Source: Acholoe squamosa (Eukaryota; Annelida; Polychaeta; Phyllodocida; Polynoidae). Taken from it: DNA of 64,000 nt. Positions 1 through 10,783 of this stretch are shown piece after piece. The position numbers were made by a program, and so were the translations under genes. The stretch's first letter is position 1. Each line of letters starts with the position of its first letter. The notes beneath the pieces were generated by a model that worked only from the letters and a program-made list of their open reading frames with translations, did no database searches and was not told where the DNA came from. The stretch covers positions 78,036,934-78,100,933 of the forward strand of contig OX439046.1 in the NCBI GenBank assembly GCA_949317995.1. The letters run 5' to 3'.

Positions 1-435
1 GACTGGTGCATCATGCCAATAACTGTCAGCATGATGCACAAAAAGCATGCACTCGTGCATCATGACTGGTACAGTCGGCATGATGCAGCAATGAGTGGAA
101 ATAATGCTGCATCATGACTGGTACAGTCGGCATGATGCAGCAATGAGTGCAAGCACTGCTGCATCATGACTGGTACAGTCGGCATGATGCAGCAATGAGT
201 GCAAGCACTGCTGCCTCATGACTGGTACAGTCGGCATGATGCAGCAATGAGTGCAAGCACTGCTGCATCATGACTGGTACAGTCGGCATGATGCAGCAAT
301 GAGTGCAAGCACTGCTGCATCATGACTGGTACAGTCGGCATGATGCAGCAATGAGTGCAAGCACTGCAGCATCATGACTGGTACAGTCAGCATGATGCAG
401 CAATGAGTGGAAATACTGCTGCCTCATGACTGGTA
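1..435. repeat. 52-bp minisatellite array with hairpin-forming units
   Basis: The period is 52 bp, measured between successive GACTGGTAC words at 64 and 116. About eight copies are present. The first copies are the most diverged, and the array may continue upstream of the window. Every typical unit carries the arms TGCATCATG and CATGATGCA around a core reading GACTG-GTA-CAGTC, so each copy could form a cruciform or hairpin with a small bulge. The array ends where a normal-complexity sequence begins near 436. No coding potential is seen. Confidence 0.96.
6..39. other. Perfect 11-bp-arm inverted repeat
   Basis: GTGCATCATGC at 6-16 is followed by its exact reverse complement at 29-39, with a 12-nt spacer. 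It is the leftmost and most perfect version of the hairpin found in each unit of the surrounding 52-bp array. The arm contains the GGTGCATCATGC core that recurs in the 18-bp and 57-bp arrays further along. Confidence 0.85.
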
Positions 436-1013
436 CATTATCTGGCTGTTGATTGTGTATTCAACTGCATTAGGATGTTACAAGTGCATGCCATGCTGCC
501 CAACTTTTTGACATAAAAGTCCCTTTACAGGATAATCACCTGGATTCTCTGTAGGGCTTACATGCTTACATGAAGGCACAATTAGGTCCTACAGGCTTGG
601 TACCTTTGCTGAATATCATCAAAGTACAGCTGATTATTTTTTATGACTTGATTGATCTCGGTCTGAGACTGTTGTCATTAAGAACCATCGTGGGTGACTT
701 GCCTCTGTCATTATGCACAGACAGCACAGTGTTCTGCAGTGGTAGCTTACCAATCCACCTGAGATAAAAAAAAACCTTGAATGCTGTGTGAAGCTAATGT
801 TTATATTTTGAGGAGATTCATGAAGTTAATGTAGGAATGTAACAGGCTAAGTTACTAATTCATGTTTGTAAATGGATACAATAAATCACAGGTACATCAA
901 ATAGTCATCGGTTTGATTTGGTAAAAACCTGAACCATCTGCAATAACAAGGCACAGCAAAAGGTATCCCCTAATCTCCCCAAATAAACATACACTATCAG
1001 AGTAGTGAAGAAA
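436..1013. other. Unique spacer, no gene recognised
   Basis: This is normal-complexity, AT-rich sequence between two arrays. The longest open frame (570-767, 65 codons) has no recognisable domain and no sign of being an exon. A run of A lies near 767-775. I see no RNA gene, transposon end or regulatory site here. Confidence 0.7.
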
Positions 1014-2978
1014 GGGCCCTATATGGTATGTAGAGGGACATATATACTATAGGGCTCTATGTGGTATGTAGTGGACATATATACTATAGGGCCTTATATG
1101 GTATGTAGAGGGACATATATACTATAGGACTCTATGTGGTATGTAGAGGGACATATATACTATAGGGCTCTATATGGTATGTAGAGGGACATATATACTA
1201 TAGGACTCTATGTGGTATGTAGAGGGACATATATACTATAGGGCCTTATATGGTATGTAGAGGGACATTTATACTATAGGGCTCTATATGGTATGTAGAG
1301 GGACATATTTACTATAGGGCCCTATATGGTATGTAGAGGGTCATATATACTATAGGCCTCTATATGGTATGTAGAGGACATATATACTATAGGGCTCTAT
1401 GTGGTATGTAGTGGGACATATATACTATAGGGCTCTATATGGTATGTAGTGGGACATATATACTATAGGGCTCTATATGGTATGTAGAGAACATATATAC
1501 TATATGGCCCTATATGGTATATAGAGGGACATATATACTATAGGCCTCTATATGGTATGTAGTGGGACATATATAGTATAGGGCTCTATATGGTATGTAG
1601 AGGGACACATATACTATAGGGCTCTATATGGTATGTAGTGGGACATATATACTATAGGGCTCTATATGGTATGTAGAGGGTCATATATACTATAGGCCTC
1701 TATATGGTATGTAGAGGGACATATATGCTATAGGGCTCTATATGGTATGTAGTAGGATATATATACTATAGGGCCTTATATGGTATGTAGAGGGACATTT
1801 ATACTATAGGGCCTTATATGGTATGTAGTAGGATATATATACTATAGGGCCTTATATGGTATGTAGAGGGACATTTATACTATAGGCCTCTATATGGTAT
1901 GTAGAGGGACATATATGCTATAGGGCTCTATATGGTATGTAGTGGGACATATATACTATAGGGCTCTATATGGTATGTAGAGGACATATATACTATAGGG
2001 CTCTATATGGTATGTAGTGGGACATATATACTATAGGGCTCTATATGGTATGTAGAGGGACATATATACTATAGGGCTCTCTATGGTATGTAGAGGGACA
2101 TATATACTATAGGGCTCTATATGGTATGTAGAGGACATATATACTATAGGGCTCTATATGGTATGTAGAGGGACATATATACTATATGGCTCTATATGGT
2201 ATGTAGTGGGACATATATACTATAGGGCTCTATGTGGTATGTAGAGGGACATATATACTATAGGGCTCTATATGGTATGTAGTAGGATATATATACTATA
2301 GGGCCTTATATGGTATGTAGAGGGACATTTATACTATAGGGCCTTATATGGTATGTAGTGGACATATATACTATAGGGCTCTATATGGTATGTAGAGGGA
2401 CATATATACCATAGGGCTCTATATGGTATGCAGAGGACATATATACTATAGGGCCTTATATGGTATGTAGAGGGACATTTATATTATAGGGCCTTATATG
2501 GTATGTAGTGGACATATATACTATAGGGCTCTATATGGTATGTAGAGGGACATATATACCATAGGGCTCTATATGGTATGCAGAGGACATATATACTATA
2601 GGGCCTTATATGGTATGTAGAGGGACATTTATATTATAGGGCCTTATATGGTATGTAGTGGACATATATACTATAGGGCTCTATATGGTATGTAGAGGGA
2701 CATATATACTATAGGGCTCTATATGGTATGTAGTGGGACATATATACTATAGGCCTCTATATGGTATGTAGTGGGACATTTATACTATAGGGCTCTATAT
2801 GGTATGTAGAGGACATTTATACTATAGGGCTCTATATGGTATGTAGAGGACATATATACTATAGGGCTCTATATGGTATGTAGAGGGACATATATACTAT
2901 AGGGCTCTATATGAAATGTAGAGGGACATATATACTATAGGGCTCTATATCGTATGTATTAGGACATATATGCTATAG
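1014..2978. repeat. 37/38-bp minisatellite, about 52 copies
   Basis: The unit is AT-rich and contains ACTATAGGGCTCTATATGG followed by TATGTAGAGGGACATATA. Units are 37 or 38 bp depending on one G. Inside each unit TATAG-GGCT-CTATA is an inverted repeat. In variants with GGGCCC (for example near 1316-1327) it becomes a full palindrome, TATAGGGCCCTATA. A higher-order period of 150 bp (four units) is visible where the rare variants ATACCATAGG and ATGCAGAGG recur at about 2408 and 2558. There is no open frame of note because stop triplets occur in all frames. Confidence 0.98.
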
Positions 2979-4443
2979 TACAGTGCATGGGTGGTGGCGC
3001 TGATGACACTCCTGTGTGGGAGGAGGTGGAGGTGGGACCTGGGTACATGTGTCACTCCTGTGTGGGAGGAGGTGGAGGTGGGACCTGGGTACATGTGTCA
3101 GTGAGTGCCTGAGTGCCAGGGACGGCTCACCTGAGCTGCTCTCTCTCTGTGAGCAGTTGGCATTAGCTCAGGTGGTGCTCACGGCTCCACATAGAGGCAA
3201 GCCTACTGTTGACACATTACTGCATGGTCAGTGAACATCCTCACAGACACAGTGTGTATAATATTGTTGTGTAGGCAAAGCCTCATATATCAGTATGCTA
3301 CATGGCATCTACAGTCTTTGAGACATTCAGGTTTGGAAGAACCCAATGCTGTCTAAGGATGTGACTGATGAGTGAGCGACAAGCAGCGTACACTATGATG
3401 GGCTGGACAAGAACAGGACTTGTATACGGGCACGGAGGCATTGTGGATATATTGTATGTGCGGCATGTAAGGGCGCTGTACAGTGAATGTTCAGAGGATG
3501 TGGCATAAGGGAAAGGTCATCCCCCTATAATACTGTTATAGGACAAGTGCTGTGGTGGAGGCACTACCATATAGTTTGTTGTTTTAAGTGCAGGCAAACA
3601 ACCCTCTGCACCACTATCATGTTTGAATGTGTTTCTGGATTTTACACAGATACTGAGAGATATGGTAAGACACCCTCTGGAATAGCGTATCAACTGTCTG
3701 TGCCACAGACCGCCCTTATGTTAGTAGTATCTGGAGTATAGAGTTACTTCTGGGAGTTCTAGTTGCCTAAGGCCACAGTAGATTTACTGCCTAGACAACA
3801 TGGGGGGAGTGGTTTAGATTTTACAGTGACACAATTGCCTGGAGGCTGGGGCACTGGTAACTACTGGAGGAACTACTGGACTTTTACCTGGGCAGGGACA
3901 AGACAAAATGAAGACATCATGCTGTGGACGAGTGGACGTTAACTCAGGTAGGATTAGAACGACCAACCTACTACGTGTAAACCCTGAAGCATGTCCAGTT
4001 ATGTCATTACATATATGAGCAATCACACAAGTAGGCTTTGAGCAGGTTTTGTGTGAATTAGGTTCAGAGATCGTGCCGTGATTGCAAGATTCCACCATAG
4101 TGCTGATCTATAACAGCCATTCCTGTTCCTGTATGGGGAACGTATTACTCATTCTGTCATTGGACACTCTGTGGCACCATGGTGGAGTGGTAGTCTCTGT
4201 GTCTGACGACATGTACCCAGTATCAACTACTTTATACTACTGTGCTAGAGAAGGGCCGCCATTATAAATCTAGGTCTCAAAATTGAATAACCCAAAATGG
4301 TCTGTCCCTCAATGGAATTTGTTTGATAGTTAGTATGATGTTCAGGTGCCTCCAAGGATCCAGAAAAAAAATGAGATAAAATTTGCAGTTTGTCCTATGT
4401 ACATTCAGAATACGACTGGACTATCATTGTCCCTAGTGGGGAT
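2979..4443. other. Unique region, no gene recognised
   Basis: Normal-complexity sequence between two arrays, holding the 2x46-bp duplication listed separately. Open frames at 3016-3234 (which spans the duplication), 3487-3741 (84 codons), 4082-4267 (+) and 3814-4098 (-) are short and lack recognisable domains. The 4082-4267 frame ends in a chance YYCAR string, discussed under rejected items. No splice-supported exon structure could be made out by eye. Confidence 0.65.
3007..3098. repeat. Two-copy 46-bp tandem duplication
   Basis: CACTCCTGTGTGGGAGG begins at 3007 and again at 3053, giving two essentially identical 46-bp copies. The segment is G-rich (GGAGGAGGTGGAGGTGGG). It is either a young duplication or the seed of a minisatellite that has not expanded. 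Confidence 0.93.
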
Positions 4444-5760
4444 AGTGTAGTCATTTCACTGTTATTGAGGTGGTCAGTGAGTTACAGCACAGACCTAGAC
4501 AGCGCAGCCATTTCACTGTTATTGAGGTAGTCAGTGAGTGACACGGACCTAGACAATGCAGTCATTTCACTGTTATTGAGGTAGTCAGTGAGTTACACGG
4601 ACATAAACAGTGTAGTCATTTCACTGTTATTGAGGTAGTCAGTGAGTGACACGGACCTAGACAGTGCAGTCATTTCACTGTTATTGAGGTCGTCAGTGAG
4701 TTACAGCACGGACCTAGACAGTGTAGTCATTTCACTGTTATTGAGGTAGTCAGTGAGTGACACGGACCTAGACAGTGTAGTCATTTCACTGTTATTGAGG
4801 TAGTCAGTGAGTGACACGGACCTAGACAGTGCAGCCATTTCACTGTTATTGAGGTAGTCAGTGAGTAACACGGACCTAGACAGTGTAGTCATTTCACTGT
4901 TATTGAGGTAGTCAGTGAGTGACACGGACATAAACAGTGTAGTCATTTCACTGTTATTAAGGTAGTCAGTGAGTTACAGCACAGACCTAGACAGTGCAGC
5001 CATTTCACTGTTATTGAGGTAGTCAGTGAGTAACACGGACCTAGACAGTGTAGTCATTTCACTGTTATTGAGGTAGTCAGTGAGTAACACGGACCTAGAC
5101 AGTGCAGTCATTTCACTGTTATTGAGGTAGTCAGTGAGTGACACAGACATAGACAGTGTAGTCATTTCACTGTTATTGAGGTAGTCAGTGAGTTACAGCA
5201 CGGACCTAGACAGTGTAGTCATTTCACTGTTATTGAGGTGGTCAGTGAGTTACAGCACGGACCTAGACAGTGCAGTCATTTCACTGTTATTGAGGTCGTC
5301 AGTGAGTTACAGCACGGACCTAGACAGTGTAGCCATTTCACTGTTATTGAGGTAGTCAGTGAGTTACAGCACGGACCTAGACAGTGTAGCCATTTCACTG
5401 TTATTGAGGTAGTCAGTGAGTTACAGCACGGACCTAGACAGTGCAGTCATTTCACTGTTATTGAGGTCGTCAGTGAGTTACAGCACGGACCTAGACAGTG
5501 TAGTCATTTCACTGTTATTGAGGTGGTCAGTGAGTTACATGGACCTAGACGGTGCAGTCATTTCACTGTTATTGAGGTGGTCAGTGAGTTACATGGACCT
5601 AGACAGTGTAGTCATTTCACTGTTATTGAGGTGGTCAGTGAGTTACATCGACCTAGACAGTGTAGTCATTTCACTGTTATTGAGGTAGTCAGTGAGTTAC
5701 ACGGACCTAGACAGTCCAGTCATTTCACTGTTATTGAGGTAGTCAGTGAGTTACAGCACG
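4444..5760. repeat. 54/57-bp minisatellite, about 24 copies
   Basis: The unit core is CATTTCACTGTTATTGAGG followed by TAGTCAGTGAG. Copies are mainly 57 bp (with TTACAGCACGG) or 54 bp (with TGACACGG or TTACACGG). Because both common lengths are multiples of three, long repetitive open frames appear on both strands, for example 5238-5774 (+) and 4701-4946 (-). They simply echo the unit. A diverged solitary piece of the unit lies downstream at about 6015-6041. Confidence 0.97.
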
Positions 5761-6101
5761 GTGTATGTTTGTAGACTCAGTTGTCGTCATGAAGCATTAA
5801 CCACATGTGTAGGTCATGTAGCACAAACTGCGGTAGTGTTAGGGAATAATGAGTAGAAGAGCTATCAAAGGTTCTGGAGGAACATGATACCACCTCATGT
5901 ACCTCACCTTATTCATTATGACTGCAGGCGGAGGCCTGCGCAGCAAGCTTGAACTGCTCAGAGACATTATCAGGCAGGCTTTAGATCTCAGTCAGATTGC
6001 GTGTCCCCTGGAAGCTGTTATCGAGGTGGTCAGTGAGTTGTGGCCCAGCCCCACCTGTAGGTAAAGTAGCACAAACCACTGTAGTATGAGGGAATAATGA
6101 G
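5728..6101. repeat. Diverged segment duplication at the array's right edge
   Basis: The array edge plus unique flank at 5728-5853 is repeated in diverged form at 6015-6101. Shared blocks, in order, are CTGTTAT(T/C)GAGGT, GTCAGTGAGTT, TGTAGGT, GTAGCACAAAC and GGGAATAATGAG. The left copy is about 39 bp longer. The middle (5854-6014) is unrelated sequence. This shows that the last unit and its flank were once duplicated together. Confidence 0.75.
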
Positions 6102-7517
6102 GGCAAGGACAGGAAGGGGACACATAATGGGAAACTATGTGATATAAACTATCAAATAATGCATTCTACATGAAAGGAAATTAATGGGTTTCTTTACATG
6201 GTAACAGTCCATAAAGAATTATTGATTCACTTAGCCCACAAACCAAGAACCTCCGCAAGTGTGATAACCCTCCCCCATATAACACTGCCATGGAAAACAT
6301 CCGAAATGGTCAAATCATTGCTAATGCCAAATAAATGGAATTCTGAACATATCTGACTAAATTAACTTGAGATAAATACAAAAGAGCACTTGAATAGATC
6401 AGCACTGAGGGTTGTCACACGAGGCAAAACTGATCAATTCAAGTGCACCTTTGTCTATTTATCAATCACATATTTCTTCCTATTAACCTATTTCCCTTAC
6501 TTCTCTCATTTGTCTCACAAACAGACTTTTACAGGAAATCGTCGTGGTTTCCTGTTGTTGAGGTGTATGTTAGAACAGGATGACCTTTCTGTCTCAGTCA
6601 GTCACTTGAAACCAAAGCCTGAGAGGGGCTGACACCTGGTGAGTGATCGCTGTAGAATTGCAGAATTGTGTGTGTAAAAATAGACTTAAGGAAGGCCTAA
6701 TGAGTTGGATGAGATATCAGATTTCCTAATCAGCCGAATTGTTGTATCTATAAATAAGTTATTATCAATGCTACAGACAATTTTTGACATGTGCTTTAAA
6801 CTCAGCTCCTCCAAAGAATGTAAGGATTTGTCAGGCTAAATAGTTTATCCTCAATATAGTTTGTATAAAATTACTTTATGCATCAGGTATGAGACATAGG
6901 CATAGTGGAGCACTTGGAATGAAGGAGAGATGGGCATCCAGGGGCGACAGAATACAGTGCATATAGATTTTTACGTTAGGCAGGATGAGGACAAAGATGG
7001 CCCTCAAGAAGAGTAAACAATTACACAGGTAGGATATGAAACAATTACCTACTTATAAGGTGTTTGACAAAGTATGTATCTGGATAGTGCCTTTGAAAGA
7101 AACAGCTTGTCTCATTGGTCCATACCTGACAATGTGTGATGTGTTTTCAATGTTGGGTTTAACTGTGAGACACAGACACTTAAATGAAATATCCATAATC
7201 TCATGAAACCGGCATGATAACTATAGCAGCTGTTTGTATGCATACACTGTTAAAAATAACTGTTGAATCTACCAGGGATCAACATGAAGCTGAACAGTAA
7301 ACCACCATAATCATATAGCACTGAACCAGAGGAGTGTTTACAAGAAGCCCTAGGTTGCAGTACAGTGGTTTACAAATGTAAGAGGAATCTTGAAAATAAT
7401 CATGCATCTCTGGTAACTTTGGGAAGAGGTTTACATAATTATTTCGATGACATTTTTTACAATGTACACGCATATGCTTAGGTGTAGTAATGTGAATTTG
7501 TGCACGTTCTGTAAACG
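6102..7517. other. Unique region, no gene recognised
   Basis: AT-rich, normal-complexity sequence. The longest open frames (6390-6632, + strand, 80 codons; 7279-7473, - strand, 64 codons) show no known domain, and codon content looks random. No RNA gene, terminal inverted repeat or regulatory site could be supported. Confidence 0.65.
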
Positions 7518-7762
7518 TTATGATGGTGATATAGAGGGCAGAATGGGAGTAATTGGTGTGATTGCCTTATGATGGTGACATAGAGGGCAGAATGGGAGTA
7601 ATTGGTGTGATTGCCTTATGATGGTGATATAGAGGGCAGAATGGGAGTAATTGGTGTGATTGCCTTATGAGGGTGACATAGAGGGCAGAATGGGAGTAAT
7701 TGGTGTGATTGCCTTATGATGGTGATATAGAGGGCAGAATGGGAGTAATTGGTGTGATTGCC
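7518..7762. repeat. 49-bp tandem repeat, 5 copies
   Basis: Five near-identical 49-bp units begin at 7518 (next at 7567) and end where TTGCC runs into unique sequence. The core is TATAGAGGGCAGAATGGG. Copies differ mainly at GATAT/GACAT and ATGATGG/ATGAGGG, indicating recent expansion. Confidence 0.97.
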
Positions 7763-7812
7763 TTTATAATTGAACTCATCTACAGAGCACGGCTGTCAGG
7801 ACTTTACACTGT

Positions 7813-8073
7813 GAATCAATATGCGGTCTAAGTCAGTCTATAAATCAATATGCGGACTATGTCAGTCTATGAATCAATATGCGGACTATGTCAGTCTATA
7901 AATCAATATGCGGTCTATGTCAGTCTATAAATCAATATGCGGACTATGTCAGTCTATGAATCAATATGCGGACTATGTCAGTCTATAAATCAATATGCGG
8001 TCTATGTCAGTCTATGAATCAATATGCGGTCTATGTCAGTCTATGAATCAATATGCGGTCTATGTCAGTCTAT
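7813..8073. repeat. 29-bp tandem repeat, 9 copies
   Basis: Nine 29-bp units contain AATCAATATGCGG followed by CTATGTCAGTCTAT. Differences are confined to a few positions (GAATC/AAATC, GGTC/GGAC). The array lies only 50 bp after the 49-bp array, with an unrelated unit. Confidence 0.97.
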
Positions 8074-9295
8074 GTTATGTACACAGAGGAATGTTACTGC
8101 ACACTAATCACAGAGGTATGAAACAAGGCTCATCATTCGCTGATCAATGTTTATCAACAAGTCTTCAATGTTGACTGATCTCTTCTAACTGTCCGCCAGG
8201 TGTACAGAGTTAGGTGATAAAGTGTTAGGTGCCTCACTGAACTGGTGACTAGTCAGGTGCCTACTGGGAACTTCTATCTATAGGGGGAGAAAGGGAATGG
8301 CCTAATCTTTGATGAAGGTGGATGGCTACCATGCCAAACATGTCCTGTGCACAGGTTTCTGCTCATATGTACTTCTCTATGGCTTATAGACAGACAACAA
8401 AATCATAGAAGGACCCATGACATGAAGCTAGGGCGAACTCTCAACCTTCTGTGTGTATTCCTGGCGCACTTACTGATTAGGCCACCAAGTCAGCTGGCTA
8501 TGTGGGGTATAGAAGCAGTATATGACCTGCATGATGTAGTTCTATTATTTTCATAAGATTTTTTTTCAATGTGGAAATACAGTACAAAAGTGCCCGGGAC
8601 CACATGGTGGTAATACATTGTCTGTGTGCAGAAGGTTAATGAGAATATGCTAGGGAAGTTATACAGAAATTAAGCTACTCTTTAACGTCATTCTACACAA
8701 GTCATATTAACATGAAATGCTGTAGAAACCTATAGTATGTCCACAGTATCTTCATGGATGAATATCTTTGAAAATTGCCTGGGACCCCCTATATTTTCTC
8801 ATCATCATTGGAAAGTATATATCACTTGGATCTTGTCACGAAAGTTTAGTGAAAATTTAGCTATTTTGATACCATGGGCGCTATCTACCCTAGTACACTA
8901 GATAAACCTGCCTACATTGACAGACCTCATGAACACATTTTCCCTGCTAACAAAGGGGCCATTTCACCCATTATGTACTTAGTAACCCCCCCCTACAATT
9001 AACCAATCCCATGGGGCCAGTCAGAGAAGAGCACTGCAAAGATATGGGAGGATGTAGTCAGCTGCTACTACTACATTGTAACACAAATAGCAAAATAACG
9101 ACAAAATCCTCAGCCCAAAGTTAAAAGAGATCCTTCGTTATTTTGAAAGGGAACCCTTGTACCTCCATACCGCCACGTGGGGCTTCTTGTAAAAACTACA
9201 CTAGTTCACTGCAATACAATTCCAGTGGTTTAGTCTTTAGTTTAACAAGGTTCCATGGTAGATTAAGCAGCTATTCTTACATTGTTGTACTACTA
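8074..9295. other. Unique region, no gene recognised
   Basis: Normal-complexity sequence. The largest open frame is 8347-8556 (69 codons, no domain recognised); another at 9143-9385 runs into the next array. A run of C lies near 8987-8993. No RNA genes or mobile-element ends were recognised. Confidence 0.65.
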
Positions 9296-10100
9296 CAGCT
9301 CTTTTACCAACACTTAAACATTGCGTCTGTATACAACCTTTGTAATCATGTAGGACAAAAGATACAGCTTTTACTACCACTTTAACACTGCGTCTGTATA
9401 TAACCTTTGTAATCATGTAGGACCAAAGATACAGCTTTTACTACCACTTTAACACTGCGTCTGTATACAACCTTTGTAATCATGTAGGACAAAAGATACA
9501 GCTTTTACTGACACTTTAACACTGCGTCTGTATATAACCTTTGTAATCATGTAGGACAAAAGATACAGCTTTTACTACCACTTTAACACTGCGTCTGTAT
9601 ACAACCTTTGTAATCATGTAGGACAAAAGATACAGCTTTTACTACCACTTTAACACTGCGTCTGTATACAACCTTTGTAATCATGTAGGACAAAAGATAC
9701 AGCTTTTACTACCACTTTAACACTGCGTCTGTATACAACCTTTGTAATCATGTAGGACCAAAGATACAGCTTTTACTAACCCTTTAACACTGCATCTGTA
9801 TACAACCTTTGTAATCATGTAGGACCAAAGATACAGCTTTTACTAACCCTTTAACACTGCGTCTGTATACAACCTTTGTAATCATGTAGGACCAAAGATA
9901 CAGGTTTTACTGACACTTTAACACTGTGTCTGTATACAACCTTTGTAATCATGTAGGACCAAAGATACAGCTTTTACTACCACTTTAACACTGCGTCTGT
10001 ATACAACCTTTGTAATCATGTAGGACTAAAGATACAGCTTTTACTGACACTTTAACACTACGTCTGTATACAACCTTTGTTATCATGTAGGACAAAAGAT
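9296..10100. repeat. 67-bp minisatellite, 12 copies
   Basis: The unit contains CTTTAACACTGCGTCTGTAT, then AACCTTTGTAATCATGTAGG, then AAGATACAGCTTTTACT. About twelve copies occupy 805 bp. The first copy is the most diverged (CACTTAAACATTGCG). Variants TATACAACC/TATATAACC and GACAAAAG/GACCAAAG alternate without a clear higher-order period. Confidence 0.97.
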
Positions 10101-10783
10101 AAGTGCGTAAAGCTTGGTAGCTTTTTTAGAAATTCACTGTAATTGATTCAGAGCTGTGACATAGGCACAGAGATCAGTGAGCGACATCCGACAGGATGCA
10201 CAGAAATCAATGACAACTTTTGATATCTGACACAGCTGTTGGACATGTTGTCGGATATCAACAGTCACAGTTAAAAACAGACTATAGTGGAATGCTCCCC
10301 TTTCTTTGTGATTCCTCGGGTTCTCCTGTTGACAACCTAGATGCCCGAGTAGGGGTAGGGTGTGACTTAGGGAAGTACAAAAGGGATGAAGAGAGGAATC
10401 AGATGTTACAAAGACACTTATTAGGCTGCATGATGAGAGAGAAAATGTAAGACTGTATTATACGGACTTACATTGTGTGAAAGTACAAAACAATACTCCG
10501 CCCCTGTCTGTCATGCACACACTGCAGTTTTTGACATCACCTTCTTACATTACAAAGTGAACACAAACATATCATATTACCTAATGTAAGTGGGCGTATC
10601 AGAATGAACCGTCTCATATTGGAAAACTAAGACACACCTCCTTACCTGTTTACTTTTATTTAAATACAGGAGGTCCCAAATAAGCAGGTCTAAAATCGAA
10701 AATGTTCTTAAATGAGAACAGTGGTTGGACGTGTTTTTTGGACCTTTTCCAGCATGCTAGGAAAATACAGAGGATCACTCTGA
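10101..10783. other. Unique region, unrecognised 76-codon open frame
   Basis: Normal-complexity sequence between the 67-bp and 43-bp arrays. An open frame at 10220-10450 (+) would encode 76 residues, with a hydrophilic lysine/arginine-rich end. It matches no family I recognise and could be chance. Nothing else could be supported. Confidence 0.6.

Noticed and set aside
4082..4267. Frame ending in TLYYCAREG, resembling the end of an immunoglobulin heavy-chain V segment
   Set aside because: Only the short YYCAR string fits. There is no upstream cysteine/tryptophan framework of a V domain, and no recombination signal heptamer-nonamer was seen after it.
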